The notes below the pieces were generated by a model. It had not been told where the DNA came from, searched no databases, and worked only from the letters and a program-made list of their open reading frames with translations. This document shows, piece after piece, positions 38,241 to 46,827 of a stretch of 64,000 bases of DNA (position 1 is its first letter; every line of letters starts with the position of its first letter). The stretch spans positions 42,214 to 106,213 of the forward strand of contig FPKD01000008.1 of assembly GCA_900119625.1 (NCBI GenBank), written 5' to 3'. The position numbers and the translations under genes were made by a program. This stretch comes from Olsenella sp. kh2p3 (GTDB lineage Bacteria; Actinomycetota; Coriobacteriia; Coriobacteriales; Atopobiaceae).

Positions 38241-38255
38241 TTAGCTTGCTGCTAA
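38241..38255 (-). promoter_or_regulatory. TTAGC-N5-GCTAA palindrome, copy 2
   Basis: TTAGCTTGCTGCTAA with flanking TTTCA, about 50 bases upstream of the second HTH gene. Its right end overlaps the T-run of the kinase terminator. Confidence 0.6.
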
Positions 38256-38257
38256 AA

Positions 38258-38289
38258 GACGCTCGCCTCGATTGGACGCGGCGAGCGTC
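38258..38289 (-). terminator. terminator after the kinase gene
   Basis: GACGCTCGCC and GGCGAGCGTC pair perfectly and the minus strand continues TTTT. It ends the metA-HTH-kinase transcript. Confidence 0.85.
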
Positions 38290-38302
38290 GGCGAGAAAAC
38301 CG

Positions 38303-39541
38303 CTAGCCCGCGGGAGTCAGGGTCACAATCAGCGTGAGGGCGGCGCAGAACGCCGCAAGTACCGCCAGGCCCATAAGCGCTCGCTTTGCCAAAAGACCGG
38401 CGCGAGCAGAGCCACGCTTGAACTTCATGGCAGCATACGGACCCGCGGCCAAGAGCGCCGCCGGGAGCTCCTCCATTGCCAGAAGCACAAGGAAAGCACC
38501 GACACCCAGAATGAGCAGCGTAGACTCAACGGGATGGTCACCCACCATGGCGCCTCCGGTGTAGAACGCCGCATACACAAAGAGGACGCCCACGAACAGC
38601 CCGAGAACTTCAAGGGCCACCGCAAGCAGTTGCGATCCCGCCCCTGCAGCCAGGAGCGCCTCTCGCATCTGCGCGGGTTTGACCAGCTGACGAGGGACGT
38701 CCTCGTGCTTTCCGGCATGGTCGCGAGCGAAGCTGGCAGCTCTCGCTGGATTCGCCTCCGGCACTGCCCGCAGCACGGCATCGCGCAGCGCACCCGCGCT
38801 CTGGTAGCGCTCGCTCGGCTCGAAGCTGCAGGCCTTCTCGACAATGCGTCGCAGCTCAGGTCGCACAATGGCCGAATCCGCAAGCGCCGCCGCATACCCC
38901 TCGGCGTCTGGGGTAACACCCGTGAGCATATAGCCCAAAAGGCAGCCAATGGAGTAGACGTCAGAGCGACCGTCGGTCTGGGCAAACCCGTACTGCTCGG
39001 GGGACGCAAAACCCCAGGTACCAAGCCGCGTGGTGTCACGCTGCGCGCCCTCGACGTAGGTACGCGCTATCCCCAGGTCGATGAGGACTGCCCCGCGCGG
39101 AGAGAGAATCACGTTCCTAGGCGACACATCGCGATGAACAATTCCCAGCTCATGGAGGGTGGCGACCGCATCGCACACGTCGGCGACCACATGCGCTGCC
39201 GCAACCTCGCCCATGCAGCCGGCCTCTGCCACGCACGAGGCAAGCGATGCCCCATAGACGTACTCGCGGACAATAACCACCTGGTCAGGCAGGTCATAGG
39301 TCTCGACCACGCGCGGCAGGTGCTCGCCGCCAACAGACGAGAGGCGCGAGAAGACCTCGGCGTTCGCAACATCGCGCTTTATGCGCTTGCGCACCAGCGG
39401 CCCCTCGCCCAGGTGCTCCGCGCCAGGCCTGCTCACGACCTCGGTCGAGCCGGCCTCCCCGTGTGCGAGCACGCGCTCCACGCGGTAGGACTCGTCCTTC
39501 TCGAGCGCAGCCATGAGCTGCGTGTCTGAGGGCGCGTCCAC
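38303..39541 (-). CDS. membrane serine/threonine protein kinase
   Basis: A 412-residue protein. The kinase domain runs from about residue 15 to 265: HRDVSPRNVIL is the catalytic loop, LIDLGIAR replaces the usual DFG with DLG, then GTWGFASPEQYG, and DVYSIGCLLGYMLTG. The Lys is probably in LVRKRIKRD. The Gly loop is degenerate (LAHGEAGSTE). Three TM helices follow at about 305-330, 343-365 and 387-408. The GTG start at 39541 overlaps the stop of the upstream HTH gene, with GGGGAGG ahead. The pair suggests that the kinase controls the HTH protein, but this is an inference. Confidence 0.85.
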   Translation of the reverse strand: MDAPSDTQLMAALEKDESYRVERVLAHGEAGSTEVVSRPGAEHLGEGPLVRKRIKRDVANAEVFSRLSSVGGEHLPRVVETYDLPDQVVIVREYVYGASLASCVAEAGCMGEVAAAHVVADVCDAVATLHELGIVHRDVSPRNVILSPRGAVLIDLGIARTYVEGAQRDTTRLGTWGFASPEQYGFAQTDGRSDVYSIGCLLGYMLTGVTPDAEGYAAALADSAIVRPELRRIVEKACSFEPSERYQSAGALRDAVLRAVPEANPARAASFARDHAGKHEDVPRQLVKPAQMREALLAAGAGSQLLAVALEVLGLFVGVLFVYAAFYTGGAMVGDHPVESTLLILGVGAFLVLLAMEELPAALLAAGPYAAMKFKRGSARAGLLAKRALMGLAVLAAFCAALTLIVTLTPAG

Positions 39542-40002
39542 TACGCCTCCCCGTCGAGCAGGGTCTTCTCGCCCAGGCGCCACAGCTCGTCATCCGTCTG
39601 CGCGCGGTCCATGCCGTGCTCGAGACAGAAAATGATGATGGCGTCGCGGCGGTTGCGCGACCACAGCTCGGAGGCGCCGGCAAGCCGCAGCAGGCGCTGC
39701 GCCTCAACGAGCGAGCAACCCAGCCCAAAGGCCAGCATAATCGCGCTGTCGCGACCGGGGCGCCGCGTGCCCTCGAAGATCTGGTAGCAGAACGTGGGGT
39801 TGAGCCCGGACGCACGGATGACCTGCGATTTCTTGAGCCCGTGCGCTTCTCGCACAGCCTCTGCGTACTCCGCGAGCGAGCGCTCCTCCAGGCTAGCGCG
39901 CGCAAGGTACTGCTCGGGCGTCGCCGACGCCAGCAGCTGCTCCAGAAGCTCCGCGGTGAGGCACACGGACCCGCCCGCAGCCTCGCCCTGCTCCCCCAAC
40001 AT
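39541..40002 (-). CDS. HTH protein coupled to a protein kinase
   Basis: A 153-residue protein. A helix-turn-helix-like core KKSQVIRASGLNPTFCYQIFEGTRRPGRDSAIMLAFGLG is followed by RNRRDAIIIFCLEHGMDRAQTDDELWRLGEKTLL. I recall similar proteins beside kinases in Clostridia, mostly uncharacterised. The ATG shares a base with the metA stop (TGATG) and its own stop overlaps the kinase start, so it is translationally coupled to both. Confidence 0.72.
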   Translation of the reverse strand: MLGEQGEAAGGSVCLTAELLEQLLASATPEQYLARASLEERSLAEYAEAVREAHGLKKSQVIRASGLNPTFCYQIFEGTRRPGRDSAIMLAFGLGCSLVEAQRLLRLAGASELWSRNRRDAIIIFCLEHGMDRAQTDDELWRLGEKTLLDGEA

Positions 40003-40967
40003 CAGAACTTGTCGACCATGCCGTTGGCGCCTGCGTGGAGCTGCTGGATGGTCTGGGGAATGAGGTCCAGGTCGTAGGGGGTCATCTGGTAGACCCAGTT
40101 GAGCCAGTTGCGGTAGAGAAGGTTCGCGTGCGCACGCCACGTGAAGATGGGCTGGCTCTCGGGGTTGTCATCCGGGAAGTAGTTCTCGGGCAGGCGAATG
40201 GGCAGCCCCTTGTGGAAGTCACGCCAGAACTCATCGGAGAGCGTGTCGCGGCCGTACTCAAAGTGGCCGGTCACGTAGATCTCGTGGAAGTCTGGCGTGG
40301 CGATAATGGCTGGACCGCTGGTAAAGCCCTCCGAAAGCACGTGCAGCTCGGGGTGACGCGCAAGCTCGTTGGTATCGATGGCGGCGTGGCGCGAGTGCGG
40401 CATGTAGTGCACCTCGTCGAAGCCGTTCGTGAGGAAGTTGTACTCGTCGCACAGGCGCTGGGGAAAGACGCCAAAGAGCTTGGAGCCCAGTTGCTTCTTG
40501 GGAATGCGGTACAGATGCCAAAGCCCGGCCATGGCACCCCAGCACAGGTACATAGTGGAGAGCACGTGCTCCTGCGACCAGTCGATGATTCCGCAGAGCT
40601 CGTCCCAATAGTCAACGTCCTCGAAGTCCATCTGCTCCACCGGCGCGCCGGTGATGATGAGGCCGTCGTAGTTCTTATCGGCAAACGAGTCAAACGTATC
40701 GTAGAACTTCACGAGGTGGTCCTGCGAGACGTGCGTGGCCTCATGCGTCGAGACGCGCATGAAGTCGCAGCTCACCTGCAGCGGCGACTTGGATATGAGG
40801 CGCAGAATCTGGGTCTCGGTCTCGATCTTGGTGGGCATGAGGTTGAGGATGGCCACTCTCAGCGGGCGGATCTCCTGGCGCTCGGCAACCTCTTCCTCGA
40901 GGGCGAAGATGCGCTCTTGATGCAGGATCTTCTTGGCGGGCAGGCCGTCTGGGATGTTGATAGGCAT
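40002..40967 (-). CDS. metA: homoserine O-acetyltransferase MetA
   Basis: A 321-residue MetA/HTS-family enzyme for methionine synthesis. The nucleophile is Cys142 in YLCWGAMAG, with His and Glu in FHEIYVTGHFEYG. Residue 111 is Glu in TGAPVEQ. In E. coli this position is Gly, and Glu here is the known marker of acetyl-CoA instead of succinyl-CoA use, so I name it an acetyltransferase. The start has AAGGAGA upstream. Its stop overlaps the HTH-kinase pair, an unusual partner for a biosynthetic gene. Confidence 0.93.
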   Translation of the reverse strand: MPINIPDGLPAKKILHQERIFALEEEVAERQEIRPLRVAILNLMPTKIETETQILRLISKSPLQVSCDFMRVSTHEATHVSQDHLVKFYDTFDSFADKNYDGLIITGAPVEQMDFEDVDYWDELCGIIDWSQEHVLSTMYLCWGAMAGLWHLYRIPKKQLGSKLFGVFPQRLCDEYNFLTNGFDEVHYMPHSRHAAIDTNELARHPELHVLSEGFTSGPAIIATPDFHEIYVTGHFEYGRDTLSDEFWRDFHKGLPIRLPENYFPDDNPESQPIFTWRAHANLLYRNWLNWVYQMTPYDLDLIPQTIQQLHAGANGMVDKF

Positions 40968-41238
40968 GCATGTCTCCTTGAATAGCGCGAACGGGCAAGA
41001 CGGACGGGCGCCGGTGGCGGTTGCCGCGACGCAGCTAGCGCATTCGACACATTCGCGCCGTGAGTGGAGCCATGTTTGCCCTGTTCCAGCTCATGCAAGG
41101 TCCTTCTCGCCACGCGCACCCCATATGGCACGCACGCTCTCACAGTATAGTAAAGAGCGCGTTGACTGTCCCCGTTTTCATGCGGCGATATTGTCGTGAA
41201 GGTGGAAAAGCGCACGTACATGCCCCATACTGTGCAGC
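40968..41238. other. divergent promoter region of metA and the DEAD-box gene
   Basis: About 270 bases without a gene between divergent starts. On the plus strand TTGACT at about 41161 with GATATT 19 bases on is a possible promoter for the helicase. No SAM riboswitch or T-box structure was recognised for metA. Confidence 0.4.
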
Positions 41239-42507
41239 ATGAATACATCATTTGCCGAGCTCGGGCTAAACGAGCAGATCCTCGCCGGGGTGGAAGCCCT
41301 TGGCTTTGAAACCCCCACCCCCGTCCAGGCGCAGGCCATCCCCGTTGTCCTTGAGGGACGCGACGTGGTTGCGTCCGCGCAGACGGGAACCGGCAAGACT
41401 GCTGCGTTTGCCCTGCCTGCGCTGCAGCTCATCCAGGGCAAAAAGGCGCCCAGCAAGGAGCCCCTCGCGCTGGTGGTAACGCCCACGCGCGAGCTTGCCG
41501 CGCAGATTGACAACGTGGTGAGCGTGGTGTGCAAGGAGACAGACCAGCGCGCCGTCATAGTGATGGGTGGCGCCAAGTTCGACAAGCAGATCGCGCAGCT
41601 CGAGAAGGGCTGCGACCTTTTGGTTGCCACGCCCGGCCGCTTGCTCGACCTCATGGAGCACAACCACGTGAGCCTCTCCAAGGTGCAGGTCTTGGTGCTG
41701 GACGAGGCGGACCGCATGCTCGACATGGGGTTCTGGCCAAGCGTGCGCCGCATCATGCACGCGCTGCCCGAGAAGCACCAGACCCTGCTCTTCTCGGCAA
41801 CCATTCCGCCAAGCATCAAGAGCACCATCGACGCGCTGCTGAGAGACCCCGCCTACGTGGAGATCGCGCGCGTTGGCCAGACGGCCGACACGGTTGAGGA
41901 GCACCTCTGCCCCGTCACCCAGGGCCAGAAGACTCAACTTCTGGAGGCACTCATCAAGACCGGTGGAGGCACCGGCGTGCAGCCAGAGCGCGTGCTGGTA
42001 TTCTGCCGCACCAAGCACCGCGTAGACGATGTCTCGAAGCTCCTCAAGAACGCCGGCCTCAAGGTGGACGTTATGCACGCCGACCGTCCGCAGAAGGCGC
42101 GAGAGAAGGCCCTCGACCGGTTCCGCGATGGCAAGGTCCAGGTGCTTGTTGCTACAGACGTGATGAGCCGCGGCATCGACGTCGAGGGCATCGACGCGGT
42201 GGTCAACTTCGACGTACCCATAGACCCCGAGGACTACGTACACCGCATTGGGCGCACCGGCCGCGCCGGCGCCACGGGTCACGCGTACACGTTCATGGCG
42301 CCCGACGAGGTGAGCCCACTTCGCGAGATCGAGTACTTCACCAAGAAGCTCGTGCCGGTGTGGGACCTTCCTGGCTTTGCCTACGACGAGGGGCGCATCA
42401 TCCCGCAGTCCGGACGCTCGACCACCAAGCCAACGCGCACGATGTTCTCGGGCTCTAAGGCTCGCGGACGCGGTTTTGGCGGCGGCCGATACGGTCGGCA
42501 CTTCTAG
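41239..42507 (+). CDS. DEAD-box RNA helicase (RhlE-like)
   Basis: A 422-residue helicase. Q motif FETPTPVQAQAIP, motif I SAQTGTGKT, Ia PTRELA, Ib TPGR, II DEAD, III SAT, V ATDVMSRGID and VI HRIGRTGR are all intact. A short Gly/Arg-rich tail follows the second RecA domain. It unwinds RNA and likely acts in ribosome assembly or RNA decay. No good ribosome site precedes the ATG. It is followed by an rRNA methyltransferase gene, 49 bases on. Confidence 0.95.
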   Translation: MNTSFAELGLNEQILAGVEALGFETPTPVQAQAIPVVLEGRDVVASAQTGTGKTAAFALPALQLIQGKKAPSKEPLALVVTPTRELAAQIDNVVSVVCKETDQRAVIVMGGAKFDKQIAQLEKGCDLLVATPGRLLDLMEHNHVSLSKVQVLVLDEADRMLDMGFWPSVRRIMHALPEKHQTLLFSATIPPSIKSTIDALLRDPAYVEIARVGQTADTVEEHLCPVTQGQKTQLLEALIKTGGGTGVQPERVLVFCRTKHRVDDVSKLLKNAGLKVDVMHADRPQKAREKALDRFRDGKVQVLVATDVMSRGIDVEGIDAVVNFDVPIDPEDYVHRIGRTGRAGATGHAYTFMAPDEVSPLREIEYFTKKLVPVWDLPGFAYDEGRIIPQSGRSTTKPTRTMFSGSKARGRGFGGGRYGRHF

Positions 42508-42556
42508 GGCCGCCAGCTCTGCGCGCGTTTGACCACCGTCCACCAAAGGGATCCCC

Positions 42557-43846
42557 ATGAAGCAGAAGCGTCCATATCCGCAGGTCGTTGTCACGAGAAA
42601 GGCCGCCCGCGCCCTTGCTGCCGGGCATCCCTGGGTCTTCGAGGGCGAGGTCTTGCGCATGGAGCCATCACCGGCAGATGGACGAGACGCGCAGAACGGC
42701 GACGTGGTGGACGTGGTCGAGGAGAACGGCACGTGGCAGGGCGTGGGCCTTCTCTCCGAGCAGAGCAAGATTCGCGTACGCGTGGTGAGCCGCAACGCTA
42801 ACGACCGCATCAACGAGGCCTTTTGGTCTCGCAAGCTCCAGTGGGCATGGGGGTATCGCAAGGCCACCATGGGGTCGCGTGCGCTGCCGGGCTGCGAGCC
42901 GGACACCAACTGCTGCCGCGTGCTCTTCTCGGAGGCGGACGGGTTTCCGGGACTTGTCGTTGACCGCTACGAGGACGTGCTTGTCTCGCAGGTGGGAACC
43001 GTTGGCATGCAGCGTCTGCGTCCCACGCTCTACCCGCTGCTGCTCGACGTGCTGCGCGCAGACGGTCAGGACATACGTGGCATCTACGAGAGAAACGACG
43101 CGCCTTCCCGTCTCAAGGAGGGTCTTGTGCAAGAGAAGGGCTGGTGGGTCGAGGGCGACCGGCCTGTGCCGGAAAGCGCCCGCGTGGTTGCATGCGAGAA
43201 TGGCATTGCCTACGACCTTGACCTCGAGAACAGCCAAAAGACCGGGTTCTTCCTCGACCAGAAGTACAACCGTCGCGCCGTGCGCGAGCTGGCCCGTGGC
43301 CGCCACGTGCTTGACTGCTTCTGCCACGTAGGACCGTTTGGCCTCAACGCTGCGGCGGGCGGCGCCGCGTTCGTGCGCGAGGTCGACGTAAGCCAGACGG
43401 CCATCGACCTTGCGCGCGAGAACGCGCACCTCAACGGCCTTGACGCAACGATGGACTTCACCTGCGCAAACGTGCTGGAGTACTTACCTGCGCTTGTCTC
43501 GGACAAAAGGCGTCTGCGTGAGGAGGGCGGGCCCTTCGACCTTATCGTCCTGGATCCCCCGGCGTTCACCAAGAGCCGTGGAACCGTCGACCATGCCACC
43601 CACGGTTATCGCGAGATTAACGAGTGGGCCATGCGTCTCCTGCCGCGCGGCGGCTACCTTGCCACCTGCAGCTGCAGCCACTTTATGACGCGCGACCTTC
43701 TCGCCCGCGCCATTGCCGAGGCCGCACACAACGCCAACGTCCAGCTGCGTCAGATCGAGGAGCGCCAGCAGGCGCCGGACCACCCCATTCTCTGGGGCGT
43801 TCCCGAGACCCACTACCTGGACTTCTTTGTGTTCCAGGTGGTATAG
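42557..43846 (+). CDS. class I SAM-dependent rRNA methyltransferase (RlmI-like)
   Basis: A 429-residue enzyme. The N-terminal PUA domain (HPWVFEGEVLRME ... VDVVEENGTWQGVGL) is followed by a linker and a Rossmann methyltransferase domain with LDCFCHVGPFGLNAA, DVSQTAIDLARENAHLNGLD and the catalytic-loop-like LDPPAFTKSR. This layout is that of RlmI (YccW), which makes m5C in 23S rRNA. A Cys pair CSCSHFM follows, as in that family. Cytoplasmic. Confidence 0.92.
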   Translation: MKQKRPYPQVVVTRKAARALAAGHPWVFEGEVLRMEPSPADGRDAQNGDVVDVVEENGTWQGVGLLSEQSKIRVRVVSRNANDRINEAFWSRKLQWAWGYRKATMGSRALPGCEPDTNCCRVLFSEADGFPGLVVDRYEDVLVSQVGTVGMQRLRPTLYPLLLDVLRADGQDIRGIYERNDAPSRLKEGLVQEKGWWVEGDRPVPESARVVACENGIAYDLDLENSQKTGFFLDQKYNRRAVRELARGRHVLDCFCHVGPFGLNAAAGGAAFVREVDVSQTAIDLARENAHLNGLDATMDFTCANVLEYLPALVSDKRRLREEGGPFDLIVLDPPAFTKSRGTVDHATHGYREINEWAMRLLPRGGYLATCSCSHFMTRDLLARAIAEAAHNANVQLRQIEERQQAPDHPILWGVPETHYLDFFVFQVV

Positions 43847-43865
43847 GGGAATTCTCAAGCGTCGC

Positions 43866-44996
43866 CTACCACGATGACCCGCGCAGGTACTCCGCCATGT
43901 GTGGGGTCGATAGGCGCACGTATCCCTTGCCGTCCGCCTCGATGACGTGCTCTTTTATGAGGCTTGCACGGTACTTGCTCACCCAGCTCGAGCTCCTGTT
44001 GCACCTCCGAGCGATGTCTGCCACCGCAGTGGAACCGGGAGCGTCGACGGCAACGGCCTTTACGAATTCTCTTTGCGCAGGCGTGAGCCCGTCCATGATT
44101 GGCGCGCAGACCGCCTCGCCAAACGCTACCACGGCATCGCTGATACCACGATCAACGTCGGCACACTCAATGATCCGTGACCCTCTCCGGTCCGCGGACT
44201 GCCACATGTAGTAGCCAACGAGCTGTACCATATAAGGGTAGCCCGCTGCAGCCTGCGCCGCAGTCAGGGCGTCTTCCTGGCTGATTTCCTTGCCGGACTC
44301 CCTGACCACGTCCACATATGCCGCGCGAACATCACTGAGAGGGACCTCGGCCAGAATCTGCTGCTGGCTGCGACGCAAGAAAGTGAGAACCTTGTTGTTG
44401 AGCACCTCGTCAACCATCGAGGGCAGGGCCGCGAACACAAACGCCACCCCGTGCTTCTTGGCGTCCGAGACATCCCGCATGTCCTCGTCCCTCAGGACGT
44501 GCTGGATTGCCGTAGCCACGGCAACCAGGTCTTCCTCCGAGGCCGCCTGTGCCTCGTCGATGGTGAAGAGAATGCCCTTGCCATCTGGCATTCGCTTGAG
44601 CCTGGCTTCGATGGCCTCTCTCAGCGTAAGCGCTGCGTTACTCGGTGAGATGCTGACGCTCCCCAGGCTGGCAGAGACCATTCCTCCTACCCCCACAGAG
44701 GGACTGATCGTCGCCCCGCCAAACCTAAGACTGCCGGAGGAGAGGGCCGTTACCAGACGCTCGCACAGACCATTCGACGCCGTGTCGGAAACCACGACCC
44801 AGTCGTGATTTTTTGCAACGCGCCCAAGCTCGGTGAGCATGACCGTCTTGCCAAACCCTCGCTGTCCCGAGACGAGCATCAAACGGCCTGGGGCACCAGC
44901 ACCGTTATCCAGGGCCTCCTCAAAATCTCGTATGACCGACTCCCTCCCAATGAGGATGGGCGGCATCTTGCCAGCAGTGGGCTTGAAAGGGTTCAT
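43866..44996 (-). CDS. AAA ATPase with C-terminal winged helix
   Basis: A 376-residue protein. Walker A is SGQRGFGKTVML (residues 43-54), Walker B is ILFTIDEAQAA, and a winged-helix domain at about 300-376 reads STAVADIARRCNRSSSWVSKYRASLIKEHVIE. This is the layout of the archaeal-type/ORC-like STAND ATPases. The start follows GGGAGGG. The upstream region holds 20-bp direct repeats. The function is unknown. It may be a phage- or stress-linked ATPase, but no partner gene is present. Confidence 0.78.
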   Translation of the reverse strand: MNPFKPTAGKMPPILIGRESVIRDFEEALDNGAGAPGRLMLVSGQRGFGKTVMLTELGRVAKNHDWVVVSDTASNGLCERLVTALSSGSLRFGGATISPSVGVGGMVSASLGSVSISPSNAALTLREAIEARLKRMPDGKGILFTIDEAQAASEEDLVAVATAIQHVLRDEDMRDVSDAKKHGVAFVFAALPSMVDEVLNNKVLTFLRRSQQQILAEVPLSDVRAAYVDVVRESGKEISQEDALTAAQAAAGYPYMVQLVGYYMWQSADRRGSRIIECADVDRGISDAVVAFGEAVCAPIMDGLTPAQREFVKAVAVDAPGSTAVADIARRCNRSSSWVSKYRASLIKEHVIEADGKGYVRLSTPHMAEYLRGSSW

Positions 44997-45022
44997 CGGG
45001 CATACCCTCCCTGCGATTTCAC

Positions 45023-45070
45023 ACCGTCTTACACGAACTTATACCGTCTTACACGATTTTATACTGTCTT
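45023..45070 (-). repeat. 20-bp direct repeats upstream of the AAA ATPase
   Basis: ACCGTCTTACACGA at 45023 and 45043, and a weaker third ACTGTCTTGTAC at 45063, spaced exactly 20 bases. On the minus strand each unit also has TATAA. They lie just upstream of the ATPase gene, where an operator would be. Confidence 0.65.
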
Positions 45071-45114
45071 GTACTGCTCCGTGGTCCCAGGGCCGGCCGC
45101 GCATCGCGTCACCA

Positions 45115-45612
45115 CTAGCCCCTGCTCTTGCGGCGCGCGCGGAAGAACGTGCGCAGCTGCTCGGCGGCCTCGTCCGCAAGCACGCCCGACGTCACCTCAA
45201 ACGCATGGTTGAGTCTCTCGTCATGGCTCACGTCGAAGAGCGTGCCCAGCGCACCGCCCTTGGGGTCCGACGCGCCATACACGCAGCGATCCACGCGTGC
45301 GTTAACCATGAGACCCGCGCACATGAGGCAGGGCTCAAGCGTCACATAGACTGTGCACCCGGAGAGCCGCCAGCGGCCAAGCGCGCGGGCCGCCTCCTCC
45401 ATGGCGAGAAACTCTGCATGCGCGGCCGGATCGGCATCCTCCTCACGACGGTTGTGCGCACGAGAGACGACCTCGCCACCGCACACCACCACCGCACCTA
45501 TTGGCACCTCGCCCTCTTCTGCGGCAGCAGCTGCCTCCTCCAGCGCAAGACGCATGAACCGGAGGTCTTCTGCAGCGGTTTCCTCGCTGTTGTCCTGCTC
45601 GTCTCGGCTCAT
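45115..45612 (-). CDS. tadA: tRNA-specific adenosine deaminase
   Basis: A 165-residue deaminase. The zinc site is HAEFLAM and EPCLMCAG (H-A-E, P-C-x-x-C). It converts A34 of tRNA-Arg(ACG) to inosine. The ATG at 45612 has AAGGGTGAG upstream; the open frame continues across the tRNA region on the complement but is not real. It is the last gene before the tRNA-Ser. Confidence 0.93.
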   Translation of the reverse strand: MSRDEQDNSEETAAEDLRFMRLALEEAAAAAEEGEVPIGAVVVCGGEVVSRAHNRREEDADPAAHAEFLAMEEAARALGRWRLSGCTVYVTLEPCLMCAGLMVNARVDRCVYGASDPKGGALGTLFDVSHDERLNHAFEVTSGVLADEAAEQLRTFFRARRKSRG

Positions 45613-45682
45613 GCTCACCCTTCTCGCGTGGTCTCGAATCGACTTTTCCGGCGTATGCGCTAGGATATATCCACGCACCCAC

Positions 45683-45768
45683 GGAGGGGTGGCAGAGTGG
45701 TTGATTGCAGCGGTCTTGAAAACCGCCGGGCGCCTTGCGTCTCGAGGGTTCGAATCCCTCCCCCTCCG
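45683..45768 (+). tRNA. tRNA-Ser (anticodon UGA)
   Basis: An 86-nt class II tRNA. The acceptor GGAGGGG pairs with CCCCTCC and is followed by the G discriminator, as for serine. The anticodon loop CTTGAAA gives UGA. A long variable arm (GGGCGCCTTGCGTC) and the T loop GGTTCGAATCC are clear. The CCA end is not encoded. Confidence 0.96.
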
Positions 45769-45854
45769 CCTCACGCGTCCCGTCATGAAGCACCGCACGT
45801 CGTCCACGTCTCTCGTACGCCCGCTACGGTCCGCCCGCTTGAAGGGAGCCTCCC

Positions 45855-46406
45855 ATGGCCGCAATCATTGTTGTCATCGTTATCGTCGTTGTTCTTCTCG
45901 TCTGGTTTGTGAGCATCTACAACGGCATTGTTCGCAAGGACAACCGCTGCGACAACGCCTGGCAGACCATCGACGCGCAGCTGCAGCGCAGGAATGACCT
46001 CATCCCCAACCTGGTAGAGACCGTCAAGGGCTACGCCGCGCACGAGTCGGGCACGCTCTCGGCCGTCACGCAGGCGCGCGCCGCCGTCATGTCCGCAAAG
46101 ACGCCCGAAGAGAAGATGGCCGCGTCCAACGTGCTCTCCGACACGCTGAAGTCGCTCTTTGCCGTCTCCGAGGCGTACCCCGAGCTCAAGGCCAACACCA
46201 ACTTCCAGCAGCTGCAGTCCGAGCTCTCTGACACCGAGAACAAGATCAGCTACGCGCGCATGAGCTTCAACGACTGCGTGCTTGAGTACAACAACGCCAT
46301 CGAGACCTTCCCCGGCAACGTAGTGGCCGGCTCCAAGTTCAAGGAGCGCCAGGGCTTCGAGGTTCAGTCCGAGGCCGCGCGCCAGGCGCCGCAGGTCAAG
46401 TTCTAG
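45855..46406 (+). CDS. lemA: LemA family protein
   Basis: A 183-residue LemA. The N-terminal TM at 2-20 leads into helical RKDNRCDNAWQTIDAQLQRRNDLIPNLVETVKGY, then FNDCVLEYNNAIETFPGNVVAG near the end. The family is widespread and its function is unclear; it is membrane-anchored with a helical cytoplasmic or outer part. The ATG follows GGGAG. A terminator ends it. Confidence 0.94.
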   Translation: MAAIIVVIVIVVVLLVWFVSIYNGIVRKDNRCDNAWQTIDAQLQRRNDLIPNLVETVKGYAAHESGTLSAVTQARAAVMSAKTPEEKMAASNVLSDTLKSLFAVSEAYPELKANTNFQQLQSELSDTENKISYARMSFNDCVLEYNNAIETFPGNVVAGSKFKERQGFEVQSEAARQAPQVKF

Positions 46407-46452
46407 TCTTTTCTCGGCCGAGTCTCTTCTCGGCGACAATAGCAGGTCCAGC

Positions 46453-46485
46453 GCCGGTGGGGTAACGCCGTCCCACCGGCTTTTT
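46453..46485 (+). terminator. terminator of lemA
   Basis: GCCGGTGGG and CCCACCGGC pair around a ten-base loop, followed by TTTTT. Confidence 0.92.
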
Positions 46486-46827
46486 GCTGCCGCGGGGGCG
46501 AAGCGTCGAATCCTCGAACGACCCCAGGAGCCAACCCGGCGCCAGCCCTCCGCACCCTAACGTGGAGATTAACGAATCGTTACCCAAACGCGATGAGACC
46601 AGCAGCCCAGTGCCACAAGCCCTCGTGTACAATGGCCTGTGCGCATGGCCAAGCGTGCCGCGCGCGGTCATCAAAGGTCAAAGAGAAAGGCTTCCATGAA
46701 ACCCCGACCTCACAGTCGATGACCCCTCCGGCGTGCTATTGGCAGCCCGCCGCATGGGGTGCCGTTCCACCAGATATGCCGAGTGCGTAGCCTTACCCGG
46801 GTGCACGCCGGCAGAGAAGGAGCACGC
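46486..46827. other. intergenic region upstream of the MgtE-like gene
   Basis: About 340 bases with no convincing gene. It holds the palindrome at 46570 and a possible -10 TACAAT at 46628. I looked for an M-box magnesium riboswitch and did not recognise one. Confidence 0.45.
46570..46582. promoter_or_regulatory. palindrome TAACGA-A-TCGTTA
   Basis: A perfect 13-base inverted repeat about 250 bases upstream of the MgtE-like gene and 58 bases before TACAAT. It may be an operator; the regulator is unknown. Confidence 0.3.

Noticed and set aside
40968..41238. SAM riboswitch or T-box leader before metA
   Set aside because: No matching core or specifier structure seen.
45023..45070. CRISPR-like direct repeats
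   Set aside because: Only two and a half 20-bp units with no spacers and no cas genes.
46486..46827. M-box magnesium riboswitch before the MgtE-like gene
   Set aside because: The conserved M-box core words are not recognisable by eye. A covariance search with the Rfam M-box model would settle it.
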